Origin: Streptomyces sp. WAC08241
GTDB lineage: Bacteria; Actinomycetota; Actinomycetes; Streptomycetales; Streptomycetaceae
Reading direction: 5' to 3'
DNA: 64,000 nucleotides
Assembly: GCA_007858575.1 (NCBI GenBank)
Contig: CP042279.1
Coordinates: forward strand, 2,480,001 to 2,544,000
This document shows positions 51,864 through 61,522 of this stretch, one piece after another; position 1 is the stretch's first letter, and every line of letters starts with the position of its first letter. Made by a program: the position numbers and the translations under genes. Under the pieces are notes generated by a model that did no database searches, was not told the DNA's origin, and saw nothing but the letters and a program-made list of their open reading frames with translations.

Positions 51864-52574
51864 TCAGCCCCACGCCACCGCGCGGGTCAGGGTGTCGTCG
51901 GTGAAGCCGAGGAAGAAGCCCAGGGTGGTGCGCGTGGCACCGCGGACCTCTTCTATCTCGTGGTAGTGGGTGGGATTGATCAGGTACACATCGTAGGTCT
52001 GCGGCCGGAAGACGTGTCGCGGAACGCCCTCGACCACTCCGGCGCGGTACCCCAGTTCGGTGGGCACCTTCCACCGCTCGTCCCGCGGCTCCCACGGTTT
52101 GGCGTACGTGATCAACTCCCCGCCGCCGTCGCATTCCTGGAGGCACACCACGCAACTGAGCTGCCGGACCACCCCGGCCAGGGACAGTCCGGTGCCCTGC
52201 GCGTCGCGTGCGATGTGGTCGTTGTGCAGCGGGTTGCGCACGCCGTCGGCGTGCAGCCGGATCACGGCCTCGCCGTAGGCCCTGCCGTCCGGCTCCCGGG
52301 CCGGTTGCAGGGACTCCAGGCCGAAGGTGCGCCGCAGCGCCGCGCGCACCCGCGCCGGCAGGTCGAAACCGGCGTCGGCCATCCGCCGGTTGGCCCGTGC
52401 GGACTGTTCGAAGTACGGGTCCAGGCGGTCGAGGTGCGCGGCGAGGTAGGGGCCGACGGTGGTCAGGGAGCCGTTGCTGTAGTTCACGGTCGACGCCGAT
52501 CCCAGCAGGTCGAGGGCGCTTCGGCGGGCCCGGTCGAAGTCGGGCGGCTCCAGCAGACCGCGGAGCCGGATCAC
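51864..52574 (-). CDS. Fe(II)/2-oxoglutarate-type oxygenase
   Basis: An intact 236-residue protein. GTG 52574 overlaps the previous stop (GTGA). Metal ligands: VRNPLHNDHIARD (H-x-D, with NPLHND preceding) and INPTHYHEIEEV (distal His), then RTTLGFFLGF with the Arg that would bind 2-oxoglutarate. LSCVVCLQECDGGGELITYAKPWEPRDE is the double-stranded beta-helix core. Probably hydroxylates or desaturates the pathway product. The family has relatives in peptide and amino-acid natural product clusters. Confidence 0.8.
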   Translation of the reverse strand: MIRLRGLLEPPDFDRARRSALDLLGSASTVNYSNGSLTTVGPYLAAHLDRLDPYFEQSARANRRMADAGFDLPARVRAALRRTFGLESLQPAREPDGRAYGEAVIRLHADGVRNPLHNDHIARDAQGTGLSLAGVVRQLSCVVCLQECDGGGELITYAKPWEPRDERWKVPTELGYRAGVVEGVPRHVFRPQTYDVYLINPTHYHEIEEVRGATRTTLGFFLGFTDDTLTRAVAWG

Positions 52575-52699
52575 GGCGGTCTCCCCGCGCCGAGGCGGCG
52601 CAGGGGTTCGGGGCCCAGGTCGGGGTGGTGCGCGACGTCGTAGGTGGTGCGGTCCCAGGTGACCGCCCGCCGCGTCGTCGCTTGCGTCTCATGCCGCAC
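52571..52699 (-). CDS. 42-codon ORF: C-terminus of the amidotransferase or a separate peptide
   Basis: GTG 52699 lies 8 nt behind a clean GAGGAG. The 42 codons (VRHETQATTRRAVTW...RLGAGRPP) have the expected GC-rich third positions and end in a GTGA overlap with the oxygenase start. The same frame is also reached from the amidotransferase if one base is restored near 52775, so it may be that protein's end. Listed separately because operons with LanB-like ligases need a small scaffold peptide. Confidence 0.35.
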   Translation of the reverse strand: MRHETQATTRRAVTWDRTTYDVAHHPDLGPEPLRRLGAGRPP

Positions 52700-53420
52700 G
52701 GTGGTCGCTCCTCGCGTGCCGGGGGTGAAGGGCAGGTCGGTGATCGTGTGCGGGGCGAGTGCCTCCCACCGGTGCGCGGGGCGAGGGCGGGGACGACCTC
52801 GGAGGCGATGACGTCGGCCTCGGGCAGGCGCAGCCGGCGCAGGGTGAAGTAGTCCTGGTAGGGGCCGTCGGGGGCGTCCAGTGGACGACGTAGGCGCGCC
52901 GGGGATTGATGAGCAGGGAGTTGCCGCTGGTGCCGCCGGGCGGGATGTCCGCCAGCCGGGTCAGGGCGAGTTCGGTGTCCAGTTCGAACCACGTGCGGCA
53001 GCAGGTAGTCGAAGTACTCGGCGGAGTCGAAGGCCGACGCGCTCAGGCCCAGGCGCCGGTGGACGGTCGGCAGGAAGCCGTTGTGCATGAAGTACCAGGG
53101 CCCGTGTCGTCGAGCCGCTCCAGCGGGTGGGTGAAGCGCGGGCCGGTCTTCTCGGGCAGGGTGGCGTGGCGCACGTGGACGGCGAGCATGTCGGTGCGCA
53201 GGTCCAGGAGTTCGGCGCTGCGCGGGCTCTCGGCGAGGGCGCGGTGGTCGCGCAGGGCGCCGAGCGTGCCGTCGTCCCTGCGCCACACCGCTCCCCAGCC
53301 GTTGGGGTGCACGCGGGTCGGCACGTCCTGAAGGGCCGTCACGCCGGTGCTCATGCCAAGGGCGGCGTCCAGGACGGCCGCCGGGTCGAAGCGGCCACGG
53401 GCGATGATGAGCCGGCACAT
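52571..53420 (-). CDS. Class II glutamine amidotransferase
   Basis: About 280 residues. ATG 53420 is followed by TGC: after Met removal Cys2 is the N-terminal nucleophile (MCRLIIARG). HPNGWGAVWRRDDGT, VHVRHATLPEKTGPRFTHPLERLD and GPWYFMHNGFLPTVHRRL are the conserved Ntn-hydrolase parts, and GGTSGNSLLINPRRAYVV and HRWEALAPHTITDL the later strands. It releases ammonia from glutamine, presumably for the PP-loop or ATP-grasp enzyme encoded just upstream. Breaks near 53098, 52995, 52875 and 52775. Confidence 0.85.
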
Positions 53421-53445
53421 GGCGTCTCTCCTTTCGCGGGTTCTC

Positions 53446-54769
53446 TCACGGGCTCCCGCACGGTCCTCTTCACGGGCGCTCACGCGGGCGGGAAGGGTGG
53501 CGCAGTCGGTGAGCAGGCGCCGGACGGCGTCCGGGTCCTCACCCCGGACGACGACTCGTCCCAGGACCGCCGCGTGGCGCTTGCGGTCCGAGGCCAGTAC
53601 GGCGGCGTGCGCGGGGTCGAGGGAGGCCTCCGGGGGACGGGGCGGCGGGCAGCACCGTCACCCGGGGCCCCGGACCGCGCCAGTTCTCCGGCGCGGTGCA
53701 CCTGTCCGGGGTGGGTGCAGGCGAGCTGTCCGTAGAAGGGGCCCCTCGGTCCCGGGGCGCGTGCGGGGCGGGTTCTCGCCGAGGTGGGCGGCGAGCGCCA
53801 GGTCGGCCCAGCGGGCCCCGACGGCCCGCTCGACCAGTGCCACCAGGCCGCCGCCGGACAGCCGGTAGCCCATTTCGAGGAAGTAGAGGCCTCCGTCGTG
53901 GGCGGCGACGGCGTCGAGGTGGAAGGGACCGTCGCGGTATCCGGTCGCCGTCAGCGCCGTCTGCGCCAGGGCGCACAGCCCGGGGTCCGCGGCGGACGGC
54001 GGCAGCATCAGGTGGCCGGCCTCGCGGAAGCCGCGCGGCCCCCGGCCCGGTTCCGGTCCGGTCTCCGGTTCCGGTCCTGGCGCGCTTGTTTCCGGCCCAG
54101 CAGCACGATCTTCTCGCACACGCTCAGCACGTGGGCCCGTCCGTCGTGGGCGACGCCCTGCACGGAGTACTCCGTACCGCTCACGTACTCCTCGGTCAGG
54201 ACGCCGGTGAAGGCGCCGCCGCCGTAGTTGGCGGTGCGTGCCAGGAGCCGGCGGGCGCGGTGGTCCTCCCGCTCGTCCTCGACGAGGTGCACGCCCAGTC
54301 CGCCCCTCCGTCCACGGGCTTGACCACGCGCGGGTACGGGACGCCGGCGCCCTGGCCGTCCGTACCGTGGCGGGCTGGCGCACCTGCGGGGCGAGCGCGG
54401 TCAGCAGCGCCCGCTGGCGTGCCTTGTCGGGGGCGCGGAACGGTGGGCGGCCGGGGAGGGCGGGCGGTACGGACAGGGTGGCGGCCGCGTCGAAGGCGGC
54501 CGCCGCGTACCGTTCGAAACCCGCGAGGAGCACCGCGGGCCGCACGGCCGCGTTCCGCAGGGCGGCGAGCACCTGGGCGGGGTCGTGCGGCTGCCGGACG
54601 GCGATCTCCTCGTCGAAGGGCGCCCGGCCCAGTCGTCCGCGCCAGGCGAGGTAGGCGGGGGTCTCGACCAGCACGGCGGGCAGCCCGCGGCCGCGGCGGC
54701 GTCCCGGTAGGGGTCCAGTCCGTCCCGGGTGGCGCCGAGCTGGACGAGGGCCGGGGCGGAGGCGGTCAC
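53446..54769 (-). CDS. ATP-grasp carboxylate-amine ligase
   Basis: About 440 residues; start GTG 54769, 4 nt past the previous stop. The ATP-grasp core shows RVVKPVDGGGLGVHLVEDE (lid Lys), FTGVLTEEYVSGTEYSVQGV and PFHLDAVAAHDGGLYFLEMGYRLSGGG. In the last motif the usual E-x-N reads E-x-G, so one magnesium ligand is changed. It joins a carboxylate to an amine via an acyl phosphate. Breaks near 54690, 54355, 54080 and 53740. The end is uncertain; TGA 53448-53446 is the best candidate, just ahead of the amidotransferase ribosome site. Confidence 0.82.
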
Positions 54770-54773
54770 CGGA

Positions 54774-56290
54774 TCACCGTCCGGACAGCAGCTCGTGGAC
54801 GGTCGGCCCGTCCGCGCTGTGCCTGGTCCTGATCAGCTCCTTGTGGGGATCGTCCTCCAGGATGCGGTTGACCAGCGCTCCGCTGCCGGGCCGGTCGTCG
54901 GCGTACAACCGGCGCGCCTGGGGCAGCGTCAGCCCGCTGATCTCCTCCAGGGCGGCGGCCAGTTCGAGGCCGGGGCCGGTGACGGGTTCGTCCGCCGGCG
55001 CCGCCAGCAGCGCGCGGAGGGCCGGTTCGGCGGCCGCCAGCTCCGGGTGCTCCGCGCGCAGGAAGGCGGACAGCCGCTGTCCCCGGGCGGTGAACGGGGC
55101 GTGCACCAGGCACACCAGGTGCTGGGGGTGAGGCCGTACGCCTCCACGGCGAACCGCTCGACCGCGTCCCGTACGGCGGCCCGTGCCGGGGTGCCCGCGT
55201 AGCGCTCCGCCATCCGGTCGATGAGCCGCTGCGGGAAGTCCTTGCGCCGCATCAGCCGCAGCGCGAAGGACACGTACTCGTCCATGCCGTCGTCGTAGGA
55301 CCGTCCGTAGACGTGCTCGCAGGTCAGGCCGCGCAGATGGGCCATGAGGGCGGGGTTGGCGCAGTCGGACTCGGTGAAGCTGAAGGCGAGGTCGTCGAAG
55401 CGGAAGCCGAGGAACTCGGTCAGCAGTTCCCAGTGGCTGCCGGAGTCGTAGGGGTGTCGTCGAAGATGGAGAAGAAGGACAGGTCGGCGGGCACGTCGGC
55501 GTGCACCCCGGGCCTTCGGGGGCCGCCTCTCCGTGGATGGTCCGCGCGTAGGCGCGGCTCACCGTGTCCAGCGCGCCCAGGACGCGGGGAAACCGGTGCG
55601 CCGCCGTGCCCGCGGGTCGTGGCCCACCTGGCGGCCCAGGCGGTTGATCCACACGGCGTAGTCGCGCTGCTCCTCCCGCGAGTCCCCCGTGACGATGAGG
55701 TCGGCGCCCCGGCCGTGGGCGGCGGCCAGGCCGAAGGAGTTGGCCATGGAGAGGTTGCAGGCGTTGCAGAAGGTGGGGCGGGCCTGGGCGGCCGTGCGGT
55801 GACCCGTCATCAGGATGTCGGCGCGGTTGCGGGCGGTCACCGCGGGGTCCGCGGGCAGGTCGTGCCGGAACGGGCGTATCCGGCCGCCGTCCAGCAGCAG
55901 CAGTTCGCAGGACGGGTCGTCGTACATGCCCAGCGCGCGGTAGGTCCGGTCGATGTTCTCCATCACGGCCCGCGGCATGCCCGCGTGGCGGTCGGTCGCG
56001 CTGCGGAGGGTGAACGGGCTCCGTCGCGCCGGGCCGCGAAGAGCTGGACGGCGCGGACGAACGCGACGGTGTAGTTGCTGTCCTTGCCGCCGCCGTACCC
56101 CACCAGGACGGTGCTGTCCCGCACGCCGCCGTGCGGACGCAGGGCCTCGACGAGCCGGTCGGCGGCCGACCGGACGGCCTGCCGGTCCCGTGGGGCGAGG
56201 TGGTCGAGCAGGTCGCGCAGGACGTCCGCGTGGCGGTCCCGCAAGGAGGAGGGGAGGAGGTGGGCGGGCGGGGCTGGGATGTCGGGTCAT
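54774..56290 (-). CDS. PP-loop ATP pyrophosphatase
   Basis: About 505 residues; ATG 56290 with AGAGGA ahead. The PP-loop is VLVGYGGGKDSNYTVAFV (GGGKDS). FCNACNLSMANSFGLAAAHGRGADLIVTGDSREEQRDY resembles the second half of adenylating N-type PP-ases, with a Cys pair. The C-terminal 250 residues are helical (FGFRFDDLAFSFTESDCANP, LPQARRLYADDRPGSG). Such enzymes adenylate a carboxylate or carbonyl and add ammonia or sulfur. With the separate amidotransferase nearby it could form a split asparagine-synthetase-like pair. Breaks near 56030, 55595, 55515, 55455 and 55130. Confidence 0.8.
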
Positions 56291-56313
56291 GGCGTCCTCT
56301 TCGACGTGGGCGG

Positions 56314-58864
56314 TCACGCGGTGGGGTGCTGTCGCCCGCTCGGGCGGTGAACACGGCGTAGCGCACCTCGCAGGTACGGCCGCCGTCCTGGTCGCCGAAC
56401 CAGAGCTGTCCGGGGCCGGGGAGCATTTCGCTGATCTCCAGTGGGCCGCCCTCCGGTGCTCTGGCGGCCATCCAGGAGGCAGCCCGCCAGGAGCGGGCTG
56501 TCCAGGTCGCAGTAGACGGGTTTGGGTTCGCCCGGGCAGCGCACGTACACGTGGCGGGGCAGTTCGAGCCGGGCGCGGAGCCGCTGGAGGCGGGCGAAGG
56601 CGTCGGGTTCTCGTCGACGCCGGGCGCGGCGATCTCGGCGGGTCGACGCGCCACAGTTCGCGCTGGAGCACGACCTCCCCGACGCTGATCCGCGGCAGGT
56701 GCGTCCGGCCGGCGCCGCCGACCGCCTTGGTCTCGGTGGTGGTCGGGAAGCCGAACGGCGCGAACGGATTGTGCCGCAGCATCGGCCAGGCCAGCGGCGG
56801 GACGGTCAGCCGCAGCCGCCGGCCGTCGGGGGCGAGCAGCCGCAGTCGTCCGTCGGCCAGTTCCACGGTCAGCTCGGCCAGCCGCAGCCGGTCGGGCCCC
56901 GGGGCGTCGGAGCGGTCGTGCGCCTCGATGTCCGGTCCCGTGGGGGCGATCCGCGGGAACGTCTTGTTCAGGTGGCACTGGGTGACGTCGGCCAGGGTCT
57001 CGTCCGGTGCGAGCAGTCGTGCGTAGAGCTCGGCCTCCTCGGACGGGAACGAGGGAAAGGCCTGTTCGACGAAGGGGCGATGGAGCCGTGGCTGAGGTGG
57101 TCGTCCATGGCGTGCAGGTCGCCCACCACCAGGGTCGGTTCCCCGTGTTCCAGGTGCTCGCGGTCGGCGGCGGCGATCATCAGGTCGGGGTTGCACACGG
57201 CGGGTTCGTCCAGTCCGTACCGGTCGATGAGGGCCGTGACGCGGGCGCGGTCCACGTGGTGGCGGTGCGCGGTGGCGCCGGCGGGCGGCAACAGCGCGTC
57301 CTCCAGTTCCCCGGCGATGGCGCTCACCCGTGTCTCGCAGTCCCGGTAGCGGTCGGCGAGCCGGTCGAGGTCGGTGACGAACGCGGTCAGGTAGTCGCCG
57401 GCGGGGACGCGGGCCGCCGGGCCGAAGCGGTGCCGGAACCAGTCGGCGAGGAGCTCCCGCTCCAGCCGCAGTCGCCAGCGCGGGCGCAGCAGGAACAGGT
57501 CGTACAGCAGGGAGAGTTCGCCGCTCATCCGGTTGACGAGCGGCTCGCCGAGCACGAGGTCCCCGGCGACCCCGGTGCAGTGTTCGTGGAACAGGCTGTG
57601 GTCGCTGTAGAAGCCGCGCTGCGGTCGGTGCGGCGGCAGGCCGGTGATGTCGGTGAACAGCGACTTCAGGTCGCTCAGGGCCTGGGGCCGCCGGTCGGGG
57701 GCGCGCTCTGCAGGGCGGTGACGGCCCGCGCGAGGCGTGCGCAGGCCCGGGACGCGGGGTGCCCGTCTCCCAGGACGGCCAGTCGGTCGCGCAGGGACTC
57801 CAGCGCGTCCTCGACTCCGTAGGTCAGGTCCGGTTCTCCGGCCACGGCGCCCAGGTCCCGCAGGGCTGCGACGTCCTCCGCGACCTCGCGGGGTTCGCGG
57901 CCGATGTCGGTGGCGAGCCGCGCGACGGTGGTCTCCCCGTCGCACCGGTCGAACAGCTCAGCAGGGCCGGGGTCAGGTCGTGGGGCGGCGCGGGGTGGAC
58001 GGTTTCGCGCACCTCGGTGCTCATGCGGCGCTGGTCGAGGCGGACGAGGTGCAGCCGGCCGCCTTCGGTACGGGCGCCGGGGGCGCGGCGGGCCGGTCGA
58101 GCAGCCGCACGTCCTCGTGCGCCTCGCGCAGGGCCCCGGCGACCGCCTCCACCGCCCACCGGGAGAGCACGGTGTGGCGGCGCAGCGGCGCGGGCCGCCA
58201 GTGCACGCCGGTGCGCGAGCCGTCCAGCCGGGCCGGGGCGAGCGGGCCGAAGTGGCTGGTCGTGTCGTTCTTGGCGCACACCCGCTGGAGGTAGCGCACC
58301 AGGGTGGCCGTGTTGTTGCGGTCCTGCTTGCTCCACGTGCCCCGGGGTCGGCCCGGTGCAGCCAGCGGACCAGCCGGGCGTGGGCGGAGTCGTTGGACAC
58401 CAGGAGCATGTCCTGGAGCGAGGGGTGGTGCGGAAGAGGTCCAGGACCCGCTCGGCGCCGCCGAGGCAGGCCGCCGCGTACGCCTGGCGGTGGGCGTGAT
58501 CGGCGTCGTCACGGCGGCGCAGGGCTTCCTCGTGGCGTCGCGCCGTGCGGGCGAACGGCTCGGACAGCGGCTGCGTCGCGCGGCGGGTAGGGGCGGCCCC
58601 GGCGCATGGCCCGCAGCAGGGAGCGGTCGGCGTTGTTCGTCGCCTCCCCGCGCGAGGTCTCGGCCTGCCGGGCGAAGGCGTCCAGTTCTTCCTGGGCGGC
58701 CAGTCGCAGGCGGGCCAGGCGCAGGCACTCCGGGTCGCTCAGCGCGTGGAGCAGGGCGAAGGGGTAGCCGGCCATGCGCAGGACGGCCGCGGACGCGGGC
58801 TGCCAGGGCAGGGCGGGCCGGTGGGGCGACGGCGTGGTGACGGGATCGGGGACAGTGCGGTCAT
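56314..58864 (-). CDS. Lantibiotic-dehydratase N-domain protein (LanB glutamylation type, PEARL-like)
   Basis: About 850 residues; ATG 58864 overlaps the MFS stop (ATGA). SKQDRNNTATLVRYLQRVCAKNDTTSHFGPL is the conserved LanB core motif. QRGFYSDHSLFHEHCTGVAGDL, SEEAELYARLLAPDETLADV, LPRISVGEVVLQRELWRVD, RHVYVRCPGEPKPVYCDLDSPLL and EISEMLPGPGQLWFGDQDGGRTCEVRY follow in LanB order. The SpaB_C elimination domain is missing and no separate one is in the window. Full LanBs use Glu-tRNA to dehydrate Ser/Thr; short ones (PEARLs) add amino acids from tRNA to a scaffold peptide. At least eight breaks. Confidence 0.85.
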
Positions 58865-60177
58865 GGCGCTCCTCGGAGCCGCTGGTGGAAGGGGGAACCG
58901 GGGGTCAGCACGCCGCCTTTCGCTCCTTGGTCCGCTCGTCCGCCCACGTCACCCGCCGGGGTCGCGTCCGGCGCGCCGGGACAGGGCTCCCACGGGGCGG
59001 TGCTCAGCAGGAACAGCGCCCCGAGCACCAGCCAGCCGGCCTCCCGCGCTCCGCTGACCAGGGCGGTGACCAGCGCGGGGCCCAGTGCCGTCGCGCCCGA
59101 CTCGGTGCTGGCGGTGAGGCCCTGTACTGGCCCTCGGCCTCCTTGACCATGAAGCCGAGGGACAGGCCCCAGCGGGAGGAGACGTAGAACAGCTCGCCGA
59201 CGACGTGCGCGCCCATCCCGAGGACGATGACCAGGGTGGCCAGCAGCGGGTTGCCCGCCCAGGCCGCCGCGGCGAAGACCAGGCAGCAGCAGGCGAGGGC
59301 GAGGGCGGAGACGCGGTTGGAGCGCACGGAGCGGGGATGTCCACCGCCTGCCGGGTGACGCGCACCTGGAACAGGGCGATGGCCAGGAGCTGACCGCGAC
59401 CGCCAGGCCGGCCGTCCACAGCGGCGCCTCGGTGCCCTCCGCGATCCACAGCGGCAGGCCGCTGGAGAGCAGCGGCCAGCACAGCGACAGGAGCGCGGTG
59501 GTGCTCATCAGCCCCACGTACGGCAGGTCGCGCAGCACCGCCGTGCCCTTCTGCCGCCGTTCGACCGGAGTCGCCGGGACGTGCGGCAGGGCCAGGGTCA
59601 GGACCGCGGTGACGGCGAAGGTGACGGCGTTGACCAGGATGGACGCCACGAAGACGGAGCGCCCGCCGTGGGCCAGGACCAGCATGGCGGCGCCGGCGCC
59701 CGCGGCGTAGGCGATGTGCTGCACGACCCGGCCCTGGGCCAGGACGCGCAGGCTGTTCTCCTTGTCCATGAGCTGGTAGACGAGGCTGACCCGGACGCCG
59801 ACGCCCGAGCTCTGCACGGCGGAGTAGCAGCAGGAGACGAGGAGCAGCGACCAGAAGCCGTCCACGAAGACGTAGGCGGCGGAGGCCGCGCCGCGCAGCA
59901 GGACGATCAGGAAGAGGACTTCGCGCGGCCCGCGGCGGTCGGCCGCGGTGCCGACGGGTATCGCCGCGAGGAAGCCCGCCACTCCCCCGATCCCGATGGC
60001 CAGGCCCATGCTCTCGGCGGGGATGTGCTGGATGCGGGTGAAGTAGATGGCCCAGATGCTGAACCACAGGCCGTCGCCGAAGCCGTTGACCGCCCGACCG
60101 CCGAGTAAGAGGGGTACGGTGGCGCGCTTCTTCATCCGGGCGCGTTCCTCCTTCGTACCACCGGAGCCGGCGGTCAT
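58861..60177 (-). CDS. MFS exporter
   Basis: About 438 residues, twelve membrane helices. GRAVNGFGDGLWFSIWAIYFTRI begins TM1; ADRRGPREVLFLIVLLRGAASA carries the loop 2-3 motif (D-R-R-G). VRVTRQAVD, ALALACCCLVFAAAAWAGNPLL and VVGELFYVSSRWGLSLGFM belong to the second half. It overlaps genes on both sides by 4 nt. Probably exports the product of this operon. Breaks near 59390, 59335 and 59130. Confidence 0.88.
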   Translation of the reverse strand: MTAGSGGTKEERARMKKRATVPLLLGGRAVNGFGDGLWFSIWAIYFTRIQHIPAESMGLAIGIGGVAGFLAAIPVGTAADRRGPREVLFLIVLLRGAASAAYVFVDGFWSLLLVSCCYSAVQSSGVGVRVSLVYQLMDKENSLRVLAQGRVVQHIAYAAGAGAAMLVLAHGGRSVFVASILVNAVTFAVTAVLTLALPHVPATPVERRQKGTAVLRDLPYVGLMSTTALLSLCWPLLSSGLPLWIAEGTEAPLWTAGLAVAVSSWPSPCSRCASPGRRWTSPLRALQPRLRPRPRLLLPGLRRGGLGGQPAAGHPGHRPRDGRARRRRAVLRLLPLGPVPRLHGQGGRGPVQGLTASTESGATALGPALVTALVSGAREAGWLVLGALFLLSTAPWEPCPGAPDATPAGDVGGRADQGAKGGVLTPGSPFHQRLRGAP

Positions 60178-61493
60178 GCGGCCACGGCGACGTTCTGTGC
60201 GGCCCCGTGCCGTTCCACGCTGATGACGCCGTCCTGGCCGTCGGCGAAGTAGCGCGCCAGGCAGCCCGCCGGGGCGCCTCCGATGACGACCGGTCCCAGC
60301 ACGGGCGCCACCTGCGTGGTGTACACCTCGCCGTCGGCGCCCTGCGTGGTCATCGGCCGGCGCACGGATTCCACCCGTTGCTGCGCGACGCAGTCCTGTC
60401 GCTGCACGGCCCGGCGCACCTCGGCGCGCCAGGTCGCCCGGTCGGTGTCCCGGCCCATGGTGACCTGCTCGCCCTTCATGCCGGTGGCGCCCTTGAGGAG
60501 GAACTCCTCCTGCCGCTCCAGCAGCAGGTCCTCCAGCGGCCACCGGCGGCCCCGGTGGACGACTTCGCGGTCGCCGGTCACGCGGGTCCACGGCACGTAG
60601 CGGTCCACCAGACGCCGTTCCTCGGGGGTCATCGAGGGGTGCCCTCGGACGCGATGCCGAGGAGCTTCTTGTTGAAGAGCAGCGAGGAGGTCTCCGAGGA
60701 GACCAACTGGCAGCCCGCCTCCAGGACTTCGCCCACCGGCGTCCAGTCCACGCCCAGCTCGGTCCACTCCTGGACGGTGAAGTGGCGCAGTCCCACCGGG
60801 TAGCGCAACTCTCCGGTGGGGCCCAGCACGCCCTCCACCAGGTCCTCGGGTTCGAAGAAGGCGGCGTCGAATCCGCGCGAGCGCAGGTGGTCCACCTCGA
60901 CGTCGAAGTAGCGGGTGCTGCTGACGCCGCGCACGAGGTCGGCGACGCTCCCCTGAGGACGACCGCGCGGGCGGTGCCCTCGCGGGCGCACATCGCCTCG
61001 AACATGTCGGCGCGGGCCTGGAAGGGACGGTGGGCGAAGAGCGACCGGTCGGCGTAGACGTCGTCGACCCAGGCGTCCGCGAGGAGCTGCGTCTGCACCA
61101 CCGCGCCGACGCCGCCCCCGGCGTTGTACTCGATGAGCTGGATCCCGTCGGGGTGACGAAGGCGTCCGGCCGGGCGATGGCGGCGGCGTAGCGCCACTCC
61201 CAGGCCTCGTCGGAGGTGAACAGCGGGCATTCGGCGGGATCGACGCCCAGTGCGGCGAGCCGTTCGGCGCGGTCCCCGCCGAGCCCGTGGGCCACCTTCA
61301 CCAGCACCTGGAGCACCCGGGCGGCGGCGGTGTGCAGCTCCTCGTAGACGGAACGGGGCAGCAGCACCGGTGGAGGGGAACCGCCCCGGCGGAAGGGCAC
61401 GTCACGCATGCCGTACAGCAGCCGTTCGCGCACGTGCTGGGCGGACGGGGCCGCCAGTCCGGTTCCGGGGAGCTCGCAGGACGTCGCTGACAT
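60174..61493 (-). CDS. Circularly permuted ATP-grasp ligase
   Basis: About 439 residues from ATG 61493 (MSATSCELPGTGLAAPSAQHV). GIQLIEYNAGGGVGA places the metal-binding E-x-N near the middle, before the lid segment EEFLLKGATGMKGEQVTMGRDTDRATW, an inverted order typical of glutathionylspermidine-synthase-like, circularly permuted ATP-grasps. It ends PAGCLARYFADGQDGVISVER. It would ligate a carboxylate to an amine. Second ligase of the operon. Breaks near 61155, 60955 and 60645. Confidence 0.75.
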   Translation of the reverse strand: MSATSCELPGTGLAAPSAQHVRERLLYGMRDVPFRRGGSPPPVLLPRSVYEELHTAAARVLQVLVKVAHGLGGDRAERLAALGVDPAECPLFTSDEAWEWRYAAAIARPDAFVTPTGSSSSSTTPGAASARWCRRSSSRTPGSTTSTPTGRSSPTVPSRPAPTCSRRCAPARAPPARSSSGERRRPRARRQQHPLLRRRGGPPALARIRRRLLRTRGPGGGRAGPHRRVALPGGTAPLHRPGVDRAGRGLDAGGRSPGGGLPVGLLGDLLAALQQEAPRHRVRGHPSMTPEERRLVDRYVPWTRVTGDREVVHRGRRWPLEDLLLERQEEFLLKGATGMKGEQVTMGRDTDRATWRAEVRRAVQRQDCVAQQRVESVRRPMTTQGADGEVYTTQVAPVLGPVVIGGAPAGCLARYFADGQDGVISVERHGAAQNVAVAA

Positions 61494-61522
61494 GGTTCTC
61501 CTTGTTCTCGCGCGCGGGGTGA

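Noticed and set aside
50377..53418. Open frame of about 1000 codons crossing amidotransferase, oxygenase and YbaK regions
   Set aside because: It strings together pieces of several real genes in wrong frames. No single protein family spans it.
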